This document shows positions 7,698 through 15,339 of a stretch of DNA of 34,386 bases, piece by piece. The DNA is from Armatimonadota bacterium (GTDB taxonomy: Bacteria; Armatimonadota; UBA5829; DTJY01): contig JARYMF010000019.1 of the NCBI GenBank assembly GCA_029907255.1, forward strand, positions 1 through 34,386, given 5' to 3'. A program made the position numbers and the translations under genes. The notes beneath the pieces were generated by a model. That model saw only the letters and a list, made by a program, of their open reading frames with translations, was not told where the DNA came from and did not search any database. The first letter of the stretch is position 1, and each line of letters begins with the position of its first letter.

Positions 7698-8342
7698 ATG
7701 GCTCGGGACAAGTTCGCATCTGCAGTAACGGCAATAGTTGGCGCTTCGGTTATTGGCATTTTATATTGGTATAACAGACAATCACCGGTAGACGAAAAGT
7801 ACCTGATAACAAATATCGGTGCATTGTTTTGGGTGCCAATTTTGATTGTTATGCTCTTTTTGCGCCAAGAGCCATCTTCGTTTGGGTTTACGCCCGGAGA
7901 TATTGGCCGTGGTATTCGCTATTCGATTACTCTTTTTGTAGCGGTATTGCCTTTCCTCATAATTGCGTCAAGAATGCATCAATTTCAATCATACTATCCG
8001 CTTCAGCCACGTATGGTTTATGATTCAGTGTATTTTGGTTACTTTGAGCTTGCATATGGGATATATCTATTTTGCTGGGAATTTTTCTTCCGGGGATTTC
8101 TGCTTTTCGGCCTTTCTAGGACTATTGGTTTCTGGGCAGTGTTTGTGCAAGCCGCTACTTTTGGTATTATGCATATGGGGAAGCCTGCGCCTGAGGTGGC
8201 AGCTTCTTTTGTTGCCGGGGTGGCGCTTGGAGTAGTTGCCCTCAGGTCAAGATCGTTTTTACCGTGTTTCCTAGTCCACTGGGCTAGCGCAGTTCTTTTT
8301 GACGTGCTAATCATCATGGGTAAAAAAGGAAGCTTTTTCTAG
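7698..8342 (+). CDS. CPBP-family intramembrane metalloprotease (Abi/Rce1-like)
   Basis: A 214-aa polytopic membrane protein with about six hydrophobic segments (first at 8-25, later at 40-56, 74-92, 112-140, 144-160, 166-205). The CPBP family (Rce1, CAAX proteases, bacteriocin-immunity proteins) is recognised from WEFFFRGFLLFG (127-138), FGIMH (155-159) and the third His motif VHWASA (193-198). E128, R132, H159 and H194 line up with catalytic or structural residues, but the first Glu of the usual EExxxR motif is replaced by W127. In the archaeal Rce1 structure that Glu helps activate the water, so activity may be altered; other bacterial members share this WEFFFR variant as far as I recall. 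The gene precedes a STAS antagonist by 25 bp, implying an operon. Confidence 0.82.
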   Translation: MARDKFASAVTAIVGASVIGILYWYNRQSPVDEKYLITNIGALFWVPILIVMLFLRQEPSSFGFTPGDIGRGIRYSITLFVAVLPFLIIASRMHQFQSYYPLQPRMVYDSVYFGYFELAYGIYLFCWEFFFRGFLLFGLSRTIGFWAVFVQAATFGIMHMGKPAPEVAASFVAGVALGVVALRSRSFLPCFLVHWASAVLFDVLIIMGKKGSFF

Positions 8343-8367
8343 CCAAAAATTAAAGAGATAAGGGGGG

Positions 8368-8736
8368 ATGGATTTGGCTCAAGTGAAAAATGCAAATTTA
8401 AAAACCAGCGTCGAAAATGTATCAGAAGTTCCAGTATTAAAAGTAGCCGGAGAGATAGACCTTTACACCTCGCCTGATTTTAAATCTGCTATCATTTCGA
8501 TAATAGATTCAGGAGCAAAAGATATTATTATTGATCTTACGGATGTTAGCTACATGGACAGCGGCGGCTTTGGAGTACTTCTTGGAGCCGTTCGCAAAGT
8601 CAAGCCACTTGGCGGAAGCATAAATCTTGTGGGGTGCGGTGAAAACATCCGTCGAATATTGAGCATTACCCGGCTTGATACAATATTCAAGTTGTTTGAA
8701 AGCGTGGACGAAGCTGTAAAAGCGATAAAGGGTTAG
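8368..8736 (+). CDS. STAS-domain anti-sigma-factor antagonist (SpoIIAA/RsbV type)
   Basis: A 122-aa single STAS domain. It has the beta-strand opening VPVLKVAGEIDLYTSPDFK (21-39) and the phosphorylation loop YMDSGGFGVLLGA (62-74); S65 aligns with Ser58 of Bacillus SpoIIAA, the residue phosphorylated by the partner anti-sigma kinase. When unphosphorylated such proteins bind the anti-sigma factor and release sigma. No kinase (RsbW/SpoIIAB type) or PP2C phosphatase gene is in this window, so the partners are elsewhere. GATAAGGGGGG provides the ribosome-binding site for ATG 8368. The gene is 25 bp downstream of the CPBP protease. Its stop overlaps that of the convergent lexA gene by 4 bp with no terminator between, so antisense transcription across the two 3' ends is likely. 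Confidence 0.93.
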   Translation: MDLAQVKNANLKTSVENVSEVPVLKVAGEIDLYTSPDFKSAIISIIDSGAKDIIIDLTDVSYMDSGGFGVLLGAVRKVKPLGGSINLVGCGENIRRILSITRLDTIFKLFESVDEAVKAIKG

Positions 8737-9350
8737 TAGCTCCTTAGCAAGGCGATGGCTTTGCCAATTATCCTGTAATCTTTGCCGCGAAGAGGTATTG
8801 GCTCATAAGCTGGGTTTGCGGGGAGGAGGGTAATTTCTCCGTTTTCGGAGCGCAAACGCTTTACTGTTGCCTCTTCGCCGATAAGCACAGCAACGAGATC
8901 GCCATTTTCGGCAGTCTGTTGGGGACGAATAACTACTAGGTCACCTGGCATTATATGCTCCTCAATCATGCTGTCTCCTTTGACCCTCAGGAGGAATGCA
9001 TTTTCAGTATTCCTTAGCATCGCCCGCGGAACTGGCAGCTCCCCTTCGATGTTCTCAACAGCAAGCAATGGTTCTCCTGCTGCTATCGCTCCTATCAAAG
9101 GCAGGCGAATGTATGCATCTTCTTCCTTTACTTTGGGCTGTCGTAAGATTGTGATGCTTCGAGATGTTTGTTCTCGCCTTATATAACCTTTTCGTTCTAA
9201 AGCCTCTAAATGAACGGTTACACCTCTTAGGCTCTTAATGCCGACTCCTGCACAAATCTCGCGTATGGATGGCGGATATCCGTGTTTCTGGACATATTTG
9301 GTCAAAAAATCTAGGACGATTTTCTGCCGTTCGGTCAATTGCTTAGCCAT
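8733..9350 (-). CDS. lexA: LexA repressor (SOS regulator)
   Basis: A 205-aa full-length LexA: N-terminal winged HTH (residues 1-70, with LTERQKIVLDFLTKYVQKHG and PPSIREICAGVGIKS) and a C-terminal S24 self-cleavage domain. The scissile bond is A91-G92 in GAIAAGEP; the catalytic pair is S127 (GDSM) and K164 (ATVKR). LexA represses DNA-damage genes until RecA filaments stimulate its autocleavage. ATG 9350 is preceded by AAAGGAG. The promoter (9390-9418) encloses a palindrome likely to be the LexA operator, consistent with autoregulation. No other SOS gene is visible beside it. The 3' end overlaps the convergent STAS gene by 4 bp. Confidence 0.97.
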   Translation of the reverse strand: MAKQLTERQKIVLDFLTKYVQKHGYPPSIREICAGVGIKSLRGVTVHLEALERKGYIRREQTSRSITILRQPKVKEEDAYIRLPLIGAIAAGEPLLAVENIEGELPVPRAMLRNTENAFLLRVKGDSMIEEHIMPGDLVVIRPQQTAENGDLVAVLIGEEATVKRLRSENGEITLLPANPAYEPIPLRGKDYRIIGKAIALLRSY

Positions 9351-9389
9351 CGTGCTACTCCTTTATATCTTTGCTCCTCGATTTTTGTA

Positions 9390-9418
9390 AGTATATAGCA
9401 GACCAATGTCTACGTCAA
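9390..9418 (-). promoter_or_regulatory. lexA promoter
   Basis: On the minus strand TTGACG (9413-9418), 17-bp spacer, TATACT (9390-9395). Transcription would start near 9383, about 33 nt before the ATG. Confidence 0.85.
9398..9413. promoter_or_regulatory. Candidate LexA operator (palindrome in lexA spacer)
   Basis: GCAGAC (9398-9403), CAAT, GTCTAC (9408-9413): a 6+6 dyad with one mismatched pair and a 4-bp centre, lying exactly between the -35 and -10 of the lexA promoter. Position and symmetry are those of an autoregulatory repressor site. The motif differs from both the E. coli CTGT-N8-ACAG and the Bacillus GAAC-N4-GTTC boxes, though it keeps the N4 spacing of the latter. Confidence 0.6.
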
Positions 9419-9430
9419 CGATAACTTGCC

Positions 9431-9459
9431 TTGACCCTATTTCACCTGTAGTGTATTCT
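9431..9459 (+). promoter_or_regulatory. Promoter of the UroD-like gene, divergent from lexA
   Basis: TTGACC (9431-9436), 17-bp spacer, TATTCT (9454-9459). It is back-to-back with the lexA promoter; the two -35 elements are only 12 bp apart. Predicted start near 9466 gives a leader of ~118 nt. Confidence 0.6.
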
Positions 9460-9517
9460 AGACTGGAAATTCCGCTGTGCTTTTTGCAATACTGGAAAAC
9501 TCATTTTGCTGGAAGGC

Positions 9518-9546
9518 GAAAGTGAGGAAAATTCGATTTCACTTTC
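9518..9546 (+). repeat. Leader hairpin upstream of UroD-like copy 2
   Basis: GAAAGTGA (9518-9525) and TCACTTTC (9539-9546) form a perfect 8-bp stem with a 13-nt loop in the untranslated leader, about 25 nt before the ribosome-binding site. There is no T-run, so it is not a simple terminator. Confidence 0.45.
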
Positions 9547-9583
9547 CACAAGCAAGCGTTTTGGTAAGGGGCAGGAGAGAATT

Positions 9584-10756
9584 ATGGATAAAATGGAGAG
9601 AATCCGCGAGTTGCGGGCAGAGGACAAGAAGCTAAAGGAGTATGGTTTACTCGACCCTCCATCAAGGGATGGAGGTTATACCCATCGCGAACGTTTTAGA
9701 CGCACAATGCACTTCCAGGGGGTTGACCGCGTGCCAAATCATGAGTTTGGATATTGGAATGAAACTCTTAAGCGCTGGCATGACGAAGGACTCCCAAAGG
9801 AGGTTGATTCAAACGCGGCTGCGGACGTCTTTTTTGGCTTCGACCCAACTCTTTCTGTGCCGATGGATTACAGCTGGCGCCCACCCTTCGAGCATTTAGT
9901 CTTGGAGGAGACTGATAGATATCGAATAGTTCGCGGCAGTGATGGCATTAAATGCATGGTCTACAAGGATGGTTCGTCGAGTATACCTCATTACATTGAG
10001 TTCCCTATAAAAGATAGGGAATCCTGGAAGGATATAAAGCGCCGTTTAGACCCAAACGACCCAGCACGTTATGCATTCGATTGGGAAGGCATTGGGAAAT
10101 CTTTTAAGGAGAGCAATGTTCCAGTTGGAATTGGAATAGGTTCGCTTTTTGGTTGGATTCGCAACTGGATGGGTTTCGAAGGCGTATCCCTGGCATGCTA
10201 CGACGACCCTGGGCTTATCCAGGACATAATGGAGCACATAACAGTTTTGGTCACGACGCTTCTAGAGCATGCGCTACAATATGTGGAGCCAGATTTTGCA
10301 CTTGGATGGGAAGACATGGCATTCAATCATGGGCCGATTATCTCACCGCGGATGTTTAGGGAATGGATGACGCCTAGGTACAAGCGAATCACCGATTTGC
10401 TGAAGAAGCATGGAGTAGACGTTGTAATTGTAGATTGCGATGGGAACATTAACTCTTTGGTGGAGCACTGGCTGGAAGGTGGCGTAAATTGTATGTTTCC
10501 TTTAGAAATTAATTCCGGTTCCGATCCCGTCGCGCTCCGCGAGAAATTTGGTAAAAGAGTGCTTCTTGCCGGAGGTGTGGACAAAATTCAGCTTGCAAAA
10601 GGAAAGAAAGAGATTGAGCGGGAGTTGGAGCGGATTCGGAAAACCGTCGAGTCAGGTGGATATATTCCACACGTGGACCACAGATGCCCACCTGATGTAT
10701 CATATGATAACTATCTTCACTATTTGAAAGTGAAGAAATACCTATTTGGGTTGTAA
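9584..10756 (+). CDS. UroD-superfamily protein (putative methyltransferase-like), copy 2
   Basis: A 390-aa UroD-superfamily TIM barrel, longer than HemE. After a charged N-terminal helix it reads THRERFRRTMHFQGVDRVP, the usual opening of UroD-like proteins. The C-terminal part has VDCDGNINSL (283-292), PLEINSGSDP and VLLAGGVDKIQLAKGK, corresponding to the active-site strands. HemE's RQAGR signature is absent, so haem synthesis is unlikely; corrinoid-linked methyl transfer is a family-based guess. The frame is open 26 codons farther upstream, but ATG 9584 is chosen because GCAGGAGAG sits just before it and the upstream part would run through the leader hairpin. It overlaps or abuts a small membrane-anchored protein gene and has its own promoter facing away from lexA. 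Confidence 0.78.
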   Translation: MDKMERIRELRAEDKKLKEYGLLDPPSRDGGYTHRERFRRTMHFQGVDRVPNHEFGYWNETLKRWHDEGLPKEVDSNAAADVFFGFDPTLSVPMDYSWRPPFEHLVLEETDRYRIVRGSDGIKCMVYKDGSSSIPHYIEFPIKDRESWKDIKRRLDPNDPARYAFDWEGIGKSFKESNVPVGIGIGSLFGWIRNWMGFEGVSLACYDDPGLIQDIMEHITVLVTTLLEHALQYVEPDFALGWEDMAFNHGPIISPRMFREWMTPRYKRITDLLKKHGVDVVIVDCDGNINSLVEHWLEGGVNCMFPLEINSGSDPVALREKFGKRVLLAGGVDKIQLAKGKKEIERELERIRKTVESGGYIPHVDHRCPPDVSYDNYLHYLKVKKYLFGL

Positions 10757-10784
10757 AATATTCTCAGCCCAGCGGATTATTTTG

Positions 10785-11405
10785 ATGCGTGCAGTAAAAA
10801 TCGCTCTGCTAATATTTGCCTTTGTTGCTGTCGGCGTTGGCGGCTTCAAGTTCGGCAACTGGCTACTTGATAGATGGGGTGGGGGCAGTAAGGCTGAGGA
10901 TATACGGTGGGTTGATGAATACCAAGGACTAGGCGAACGTTCTGGCACAAGCACAGCTCTCAAGATTCAAGCTGAACCTAGTTCACTTACTGTTCGTGCT
11001 AGCCAGCCAATCCGTATAACCATTCGGCTAACAAACTACAGTCAGCGGCGGCTGACGCTAAATGCCTGGCTTGAGCCATATCCCGCCTACTTTCGGAGTA
11101 ACCAATTCCCATTAAAAGTTTTTATTCTAAAATCGGGGAAGCCGATTCGATTCAAAGGTAATGCTACTATTCTTCCACCTCATACGAAAGACGATTTCTT
11201 TTATCTGGAGCCAGGCGCAACACGGAGTGTTAATATTAATTTGGCAAGTGGCTTCAGGGGTGGAAAATGGGATTTCTCTGAGCCGGGCGAGTATGAAGTT
11301 TATCTGTGGTATGAAACATATCTGACCGGGCGTTCGATTGGATTGGATGCTTGGACTGGCCGCACGAACGCTGTGCGTGTTAAAATAAGGATAATCGCTT
11401 CCTAA
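10785..11405 (+). CDS. Membrane-anchored protein with an Ig-like beta domain
   Basis: A 206-aa protein not assignable to a named family. Residues 4-25 are a hydrophobic segment after a basic start (MRAVKIALLIFAFVAVGVGGF), either an uncleaved anchor or a signal peptide. The rest is rich in short beta strands: LKIQAEPSSLTVRASQPIRITIRLTN looks like the first strands of an Ig-like or BsuPI-type sandwich, and the end (EPGEYEVYLWYETY...VRVKIRIIAS) like the last strands. It should act in the periplasm or at the surface. ATG 10785 gives a clean signal sequence; a TTG start at 10746 overlapping the UroD-like gene is possible but adds a poor N-terminus. It is probably co-transcribed with the UroD-like gene 28 bp upstream. 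Confidence 0.7.
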   Translation: MRAVKIALLIFAFVAVGVGGFKFGNWLLDRWGGGSKAEDIRWVDEYQGLGERSGTSTALKIQAEPSSLTVRASQPIRITIRLTNYSQRRLTLNAWLEPYPAYFRSNQFPLKVFILKSGKPIRFKGNATILPPHTKDDFFYLEPGATRSVNINLASGFRGGKWDFSEPGEYEVYLWYETYLTGRSIGLDAWTGRTNAVRVKIRIIAS

Positions 11406-11441
11406 GCCGTGATTTGATGATTGTAGTTTTTTATTTATAAG

Positions 11442-11477
11442 GCGAGGGCTGCCTATGGTAAAAATGGCAGCCCTCGC
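11442..11477. terminator. Long perfect stem-loop between convergent genes
   Basis: GCGAGGGCTGCC (11442-11453) pairs perfectly with GGCAGCCCTCGC (11466-11477) around a 12-nt loop. It lies between the convergent genes ending at 11405 and 11527 and probably ends or protects both transcripts. Neither side has the T-run of a canonical intrinsic terminator, so it may work with Rho or as an RNA-stabilising hairpin. Confidence 0.6.
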
Positions 11478-11526
11478 GTGTACTGCTTGCTCTGTATTAA
11501 AAGTGTTCACTAATTCAAATCAATAA

Positions 11527-11733
11527 TTATTTGTCAGTTTCCTCTTGGTTTTCTTCGTCAGAATCAGATGTAGTGCACTGCCAGTTGTCGCAATCTAGGC
11601 GTGAGCAGTAAAACATCTTTTTTGTAGATCCGTCGGTGAAAAGTACATCTGCTATGTGTGCATGCTTGCACCGTAAGCACATTATCGGATCAATGACATT
11701 TACTATTCTTAGTTCGGTATCAGGTCTAGTCAC
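11527..11733 (-). CDS. Small Cys-rich (zinc-ribbon-like) protein
   Basis: A 68-aa protein with four well-placed cysteines, CLRC at 19-22 and C43/C48 in FYCSRLDCDNW, plus C53; two pairs separated by about 20 residues suggest a small zinc ribbon. The VNVIDP...CSRLDCDNW arrangement is one I associate with a short conserved hypothetical family in Armatimonadota/Planctomycetota-like genomes, without a known function. The C-terminus is a run of acidic residues. GTG 11733 is the start, 15 bp after the stop of the STAS gene, so the two are co-transcribed. A regulatory or adaptor role beside the STAS protein is a guess from context only. Confidence 0.72.
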   Translation of the reverse strand: MTRPDTELRIVNVIDPIMCLRCKHAHIADVLFTDGSTKKMFYCSRLDCDNWQCTTSDSDEENQEETDK

Positions 11734-11748
11734 TTTTCACTCTCACAT

Positions 11749-12162
11749 TTATTTGACTTCTGCAAGGCGGGCACTGCTTGGTTTGACGCCAGTTGCTGTT
11801 GGTCCTGGGATTTTTCTTATTCTAGTCAGAGCCTGACCCTCGGAAGTGCAGAATCTAAAAAGGTTTGCAATTGACTTCACTCTAAGCAGGCCATCAATCT
11901 GATTGTTTTCTGCAATTAGATTTAAATTTCCATAGTGCGCTTGGAACACTCGGGCCATTTTTGCAAGCGGGCTCAAACTGTTCGTATTCTGCCACACCGC
12001 ACGTTTGAGATTTATCATGACATGGAAATGTCCAGCGCGAATAAGTTTGTTTAAGATGTCTTCAAGCTTACTGAGGGTTTGCTTGTTGATGTCACCTACG
12101 AGATCTACGACGGGGACGCCGGCGTAGTTCCGCAGTGCGATGCTGAACTCAGAATTTGCCAT
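11749..12162 (-). CDS. Divergent STAS-domain protein
   Basis: A 137-aa protein. The first ~105 residues follow the STAS pattern: VPVVDLVGDINKQTLSKLEDILNKLI (16-41) is the first strand/helix and FHVMINLKRAVWQNTNSLSPLAKMARVF (46-73) the central strand and phosphorylation helix. The DSxG phosphorylation motif is replaced by N59-T60-N61-S62, so the acceptor Ser is replaced by Thr and the acidic residue by Asn. The C-terminal ~25 residues are an Arg/Lys/Pro-rich tail absent from ordinary SpoIIAA proteins. ATG 12162 follows GGTGAGG. It lies 133 bp after the amidohydrolase gene and 15 bp before the Cys-rich mini-protein. It may bind an anti-sigma partner constitutively or be a structural STAS protein. 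Confidence 0.78.
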   Translation of the reverse strand: MANSEFSIALRNYAGVPVVDLVGDINKQTLSKLEDILNKLIRAGHFHVMINLKRAVWQNTNSLSPLAKMARVFQAHYGNLNLIAENNQIDGLLRVKSIANLFRFCTSEGQALTRIRKIPGPTATGVKPSSARLAEVK

Positions 12163-12295
12163 CCAAACACCTCACCGGAGGAATCTTCCCTGCCTTCCTT
12201 GGCTGGGGTTAAGAAATACCTGCATAACTATTATCGGCGAAGAGAGGGCAGATATTTAGGCGAAGTTGCAATTGAGGTTTGTTGTGAATGCAAGA

Positions 12296-13825
12296 CTAGA
12301 TTTTTCTTTTGCCACCTACAAAAACCGTCTCTACTTTGCAGTTCGGAATTTCGCTTTCTGGTATCGAGAATATGTCTTGATTTAGAACAATGAAATCAGC
12401 AAGCTTGCCTACTTCTATGGAGCCAAGGTTTGCTTCTTGAAACATGGCGTATGCTCCGCCGAGGGAATATAATGCAATTGTTTCTTCGACTGTTAGGCGT
12501 TCAGATTGCGAATGTTCGTCACGGGTAACTGCTCGACAGATTAGCTCAAAAACGTCGAGATTTTCAACAGGGCAATCTGAGCCGAGCGATAGAGGAATCC
12601 CAGCCTCAAGCATTGTTCGAAATGGATATGCCCATCGGTAGCGCTCACGACCGACACGATTAATTGTCCAAAAATCGGTTATTATAAATTGAGGTTGCAC
12701 GGAAGCCAAAATATGGAGGTCTGCCATTCGGAAAACAAGGTCCTCATTCAATAGCGAAGCATGTTCAATTCGGTGTCGCCGAGTGCGGTTGTCTTCGCCG
12801 GTTTCAATGAGAACGGTTTCAATTGCGTTAACGGCTTGTTCAACAGCTCGGTCTCCAATTGCATGGATTGCCACTTGCCAGCCGGAATTGTGAACTTTGC
12901 GAACCATATCTGTAAGTTCTTCGTCCGAATGCAGCAGGATGCCATTATTTCCGGGGTCGTCGGCGAAATCTTCTTTGAGAGCTGCTGTTCTTGCGCCCAT
13001 CGAGCCATCTGCAAAAATCTTGATTGCGCCCATTCGAAGCATTTCATCTCCATCGCCAGTCTTGAGACCTTCAGCAAGCAGCGAATCAAGCATTTCATAA
13101 CCAGGTTGGACATAGAAACGTATAGGCAGTTGGCTTTGCCGATTAATGTGGCGAACGGCGTCAAGCTCGGTTTGGGAGCTAACTAAACAATGGACGCTGG
13201 TTAATCCAGTGGCAAGAGCTTTCGCAGCAGCGAACTCGGCAGCCTCCACCATTTCCTTGAAAGTCGGCTGGGGCATTGCTTCCCAAACTGGGTTCATATC
13301 ATCTTCAGTGAGGAGTCCTGTATCCCTTGCTGAATCAGGAATTTTTTCCGGGCCTACAAGCTCTATCGCTTTGCTATTTACAACACACGCATGACCACAA
13401 AGCCTTGAGATGAGCACCGGTTTGTTGAATTGGTCGAGGTCATGGCGAGTGGGAAACCTGCGTTCGGCGAGTATTTCCTGGTCAAATCCCCAGCCAAGTA
13501 TCCACTCTCCACGGCGCTTCTCATCATGTGCCTGGAGCCGTTGGATTATCTCCTTAATCGATTTACATCCATTTAGGTCGGCGCGCAAGAGTTTGTTTCT
13601 GCCGTAGTATAATAGGTGGACATGAGAATCTATTAGTCCTGGAATTACTGTTCGGCCTTCCAAATCTATCTGTTCAGTGTTTGGGCCTATGTAATCTTCA
13701 ACTTCGTCATCTGAGCCAACGTAGACAAAGCGTCCATCTCGAATAGCAACAGCTGAAGCCCATACCGTTTGTGAAAGAGTGAATACCTTGCCGTTTGTCA
13801 AAATTATGTCTGCTGGTTGACTCAT
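12296..13825 (-). CDS. Amidohydrolase, YtcJ-like (amidohydrolase 3 family)
   Basis: A 509-aa metal-dependent hydrolase of the amidohydrolase superfamily. It has the N-terminal composite beta domain (ADIILTNGKVFTLS), then GLIDSHVHL with metal ligands H68 and H70, SRLCGHACVVNS (140-151), a GDRAVEQAVNAIE helix after the IHA motif, RHRIEHA, SVQPQF, and SLGSDCPV carrying the catalytic Asp, ending in a GKLADFIVL strand. This is the YtcJ/AepA-like subgroup, which includes amide and formamide hydrolases; the actual substrate is unknown. No signal peptide. Its ATG overlaps the end of the 5'-nucleotidase gene by 4 bp (ATGA), so it is translationally coupled to it, and both follow hisI. Confidence 0.88.
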   Translation of the reverse strand: MSQPADIILTNGKVFTLSQTVWASAVAIRDGRFVYVGSDDEVEDYIGPNTEQIDLEGRTVIPGLIDSHVHLLYYGRNKLLRADLNGCKSIKEIIQRLQAHDEKRRGEWILGWGFDQEILAERRFPTRHDLDQFNKPVLISRLCGHACVVNSKAIELVGPEKIPDSARDTGLLTEDDMNPVWEAMPQPTFKEMVEAAEFAAAKALATGLTSVHCLVSSQTELDAVRHINRQSQLPIRFYVQPGYEMLDSLLAEGLKTGDGDEMLRMGAIKIFADGSMGARTAALKEDFADDPGNNGILLHSDEELTDMVRKVHNSGWQVAIHAIGDRAVEQAVNAIETVLIETGEDNRTRRHRIEHASLLNEDLVFRMADLHILASVQPQFIITDFWTINRVGRERYRWAYPFRTMLEAGIPLSLGSDCPVENLDVFELICRAVTRDEHSQSERLTVEETIALYSLGGAYAMFQEANLGSIEVGKLADFIVLNQDIFSIPESEIPNCKVETVFVGGKRKI

Positions 13826-15339
13826 TCTACTTGCCTTCTTTCGTCATTTACGGGGGAGATTACCTTGCGCTTCTGTATATAGTTTATGAGAGCATCTACT
13901 GAAAGGGTGTCTAAGTATTTTGCTGACGTTACATCTGAGAAGTAGAGCCCAACAAGCCAGTCTATTGTTGCAATCGAATAAGTTGCGTTTTCATCGAGGG
14001 GCTTTCCATCAACAGTTGCTTCGACTATCTTGCGATTGACAATTTTATACCGCATGCCAGAAACTCCCGGACTGATGGGGAATCTTTCGATTATTTGTTT
14101 GAGATGCGCTCCGGTTAGTTCTATAAGCACAAGTTTGTTGTGGAACGGTAGGACGGTTGCTACATCCCAAACTTTGATAGGGCCTTTTGCAAAGTTCCCT
14201 CGAACTCCGCCTACGCCGTATATAGAAATCTGTGCCCCCGTTTCCTCACGTATGGCATCACACACCAAGTTTAAAACTGGGCTGCTCCCTCCTTTATCAA
14301 CCATATCTGCGGTAACCTCGCCAATTATTTTGTCATATCGTTTGGAGATTGGGATATAATACCTTCGAATAACTTCGGCAGTTTTGTGATCTTCTGGTAT
14401 GTCGGAGGTAACGGGTATCAACTTGCCGTCCACGCTCATTAGGGTAAATGGGCCGCTGTTTCTTCTAAGTCGGAGATCAAGCCTTCCTAGTTCGCCGGCC
14501 CATTGGTATGCTTGGACAATGACGGTGCCGCCAAGCGAGAATGCCTCAGCGGGTTTGTTGTGCTTAATGATTTTTGGAGTTGCTAATCGCGTATGCGAGT
14601 GTCCTCCGACGATTACGTCAATTTCTGGGACCATTTTCGCTAATCTTTCATCTTCGGCTTCTCCTAGGTGGCTCAGAACAACTACTATATCGGCTTTATT
14701 TTTCAGCTTTGGAACAAGATGCTTTGCTGTTTCATAAGGGTCCTTTACTGCAAATCCTTCTTTCACTGCTTTGTAATCAGCAATTTGTGGCGTTGTCAAT
14801 CCAAGAAAGGCGATTCGCACCCCGTCAAAATCATAAATCACATATTCGGGAAGTGCAGGTTCCAACGAGTCTTTCTTTAGAAGATTGGCACATACTATAG
14901 GGAACTCAGCCAGCGCTAGATTGCGGTTGAATTGTTCGAGAGATTGGCCGAATTCGTGATTTCCGGTAACCATTACATCATATCCCGCGGCAGAGAGCGC
15001 GGCAAAGTCTGCTTCACCTTTGTATTCGATTCCAAATGGCGTACCGTCGCAGATATCGCCTGCGTCCACTAAAATTGCATTGCCACCCACTGAAGCTTCG
15101 ATTTGGTGGGCTAAGGTGGCTATCCTTGCCAAACCACCGATATTTTTGGTAGCCATCATCTCTGCTACTGGGGCGCTTGACTTAAGTGCATCTGGGTAGC
15201 TGAAGGGAATAAGGTGGTCATGGATATCATTTGTGTGGAGAATAGTTACCAGGCGATACTCAGGCTGACACCATGCGTTAGAGAAGAGCGAGCAAAAAGC
15301 TAGGCAAACAAGTAACAGATGAAGAGTAGCTCTTCTCAC
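13822..15339 (-). CDS. Exported 5'-nucleotidase / 2',3'-cyclic phosphodiesterase (UshA-like)
   Basis: A 505-aa periplasmic metallophosphatase. Residues 1-24 are a signal peptide ending near NAWC-Q. The metallophosphoesterase domain has HTNDIHDH (35-42; D38, H40), DAGD (92-95), GNHE (126-129), SHLGEAED (H224) and GGHSH (245-249), which make the two-metal site. The C-terminal ~170 residues (from about EVIRRYYIP) are the 5'-nucleotidase C domain, which positions the nucleoside; GVGGVRGNF is its usual loop. It should dephosphorylate extracellular or periplasmic nucleotides. GTG 15339 overlaps the hisI stop (GTGA) and is preceded by GAGGAGG; its own stop overlaps the amidohydrolase start. The coupling of a cytoplasmic His gene to an exported nucleotidase is unusual. 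Confidence 0.92.
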   Translation of the reverse strand: MRRATLHLLLVCLAFCSLFSNAWCQPEYRLVTILHTNDIHDHLIPFSYPDALKSSAPVAEMMATKNIGGLARIATLAHQIEASVGGNAILVDAGDICDGTPFGIEYKGEADFAALSAAGYDVMVTGNHEFGQSLEQFNRNLALAEFPIVCANLLKKDSLEPALPEYVIYDFDGVRIAFLGLTTPQIADYKAVKEGFAVKDPYETAKHLVPKLKNKADIVVVLSHLGEAEDERLAKMVPEIDVIVGGHSHTRLATPKIIKHNKPAEAFSLGGTVIVQAYQWAGELGRLDLRLRRNSGPFTLMSVDGKLIPVTSDIPEDHKTAEVIRRYYIPISKRYDKIIGEVTADMVDKGGSSPVLNLVCDAIREETGAQISIYGVGGVRGNFAKGPIKVWDVATVLPFHNKLVLIELTGAHLKQIIERFPISPGVSGMRYKIVNRKIVEATVDGKPLDENATYSIATIDWLVGLYFSDVTSAKYLDTLSVDALINYIQKRKVISPVNDERRQVE

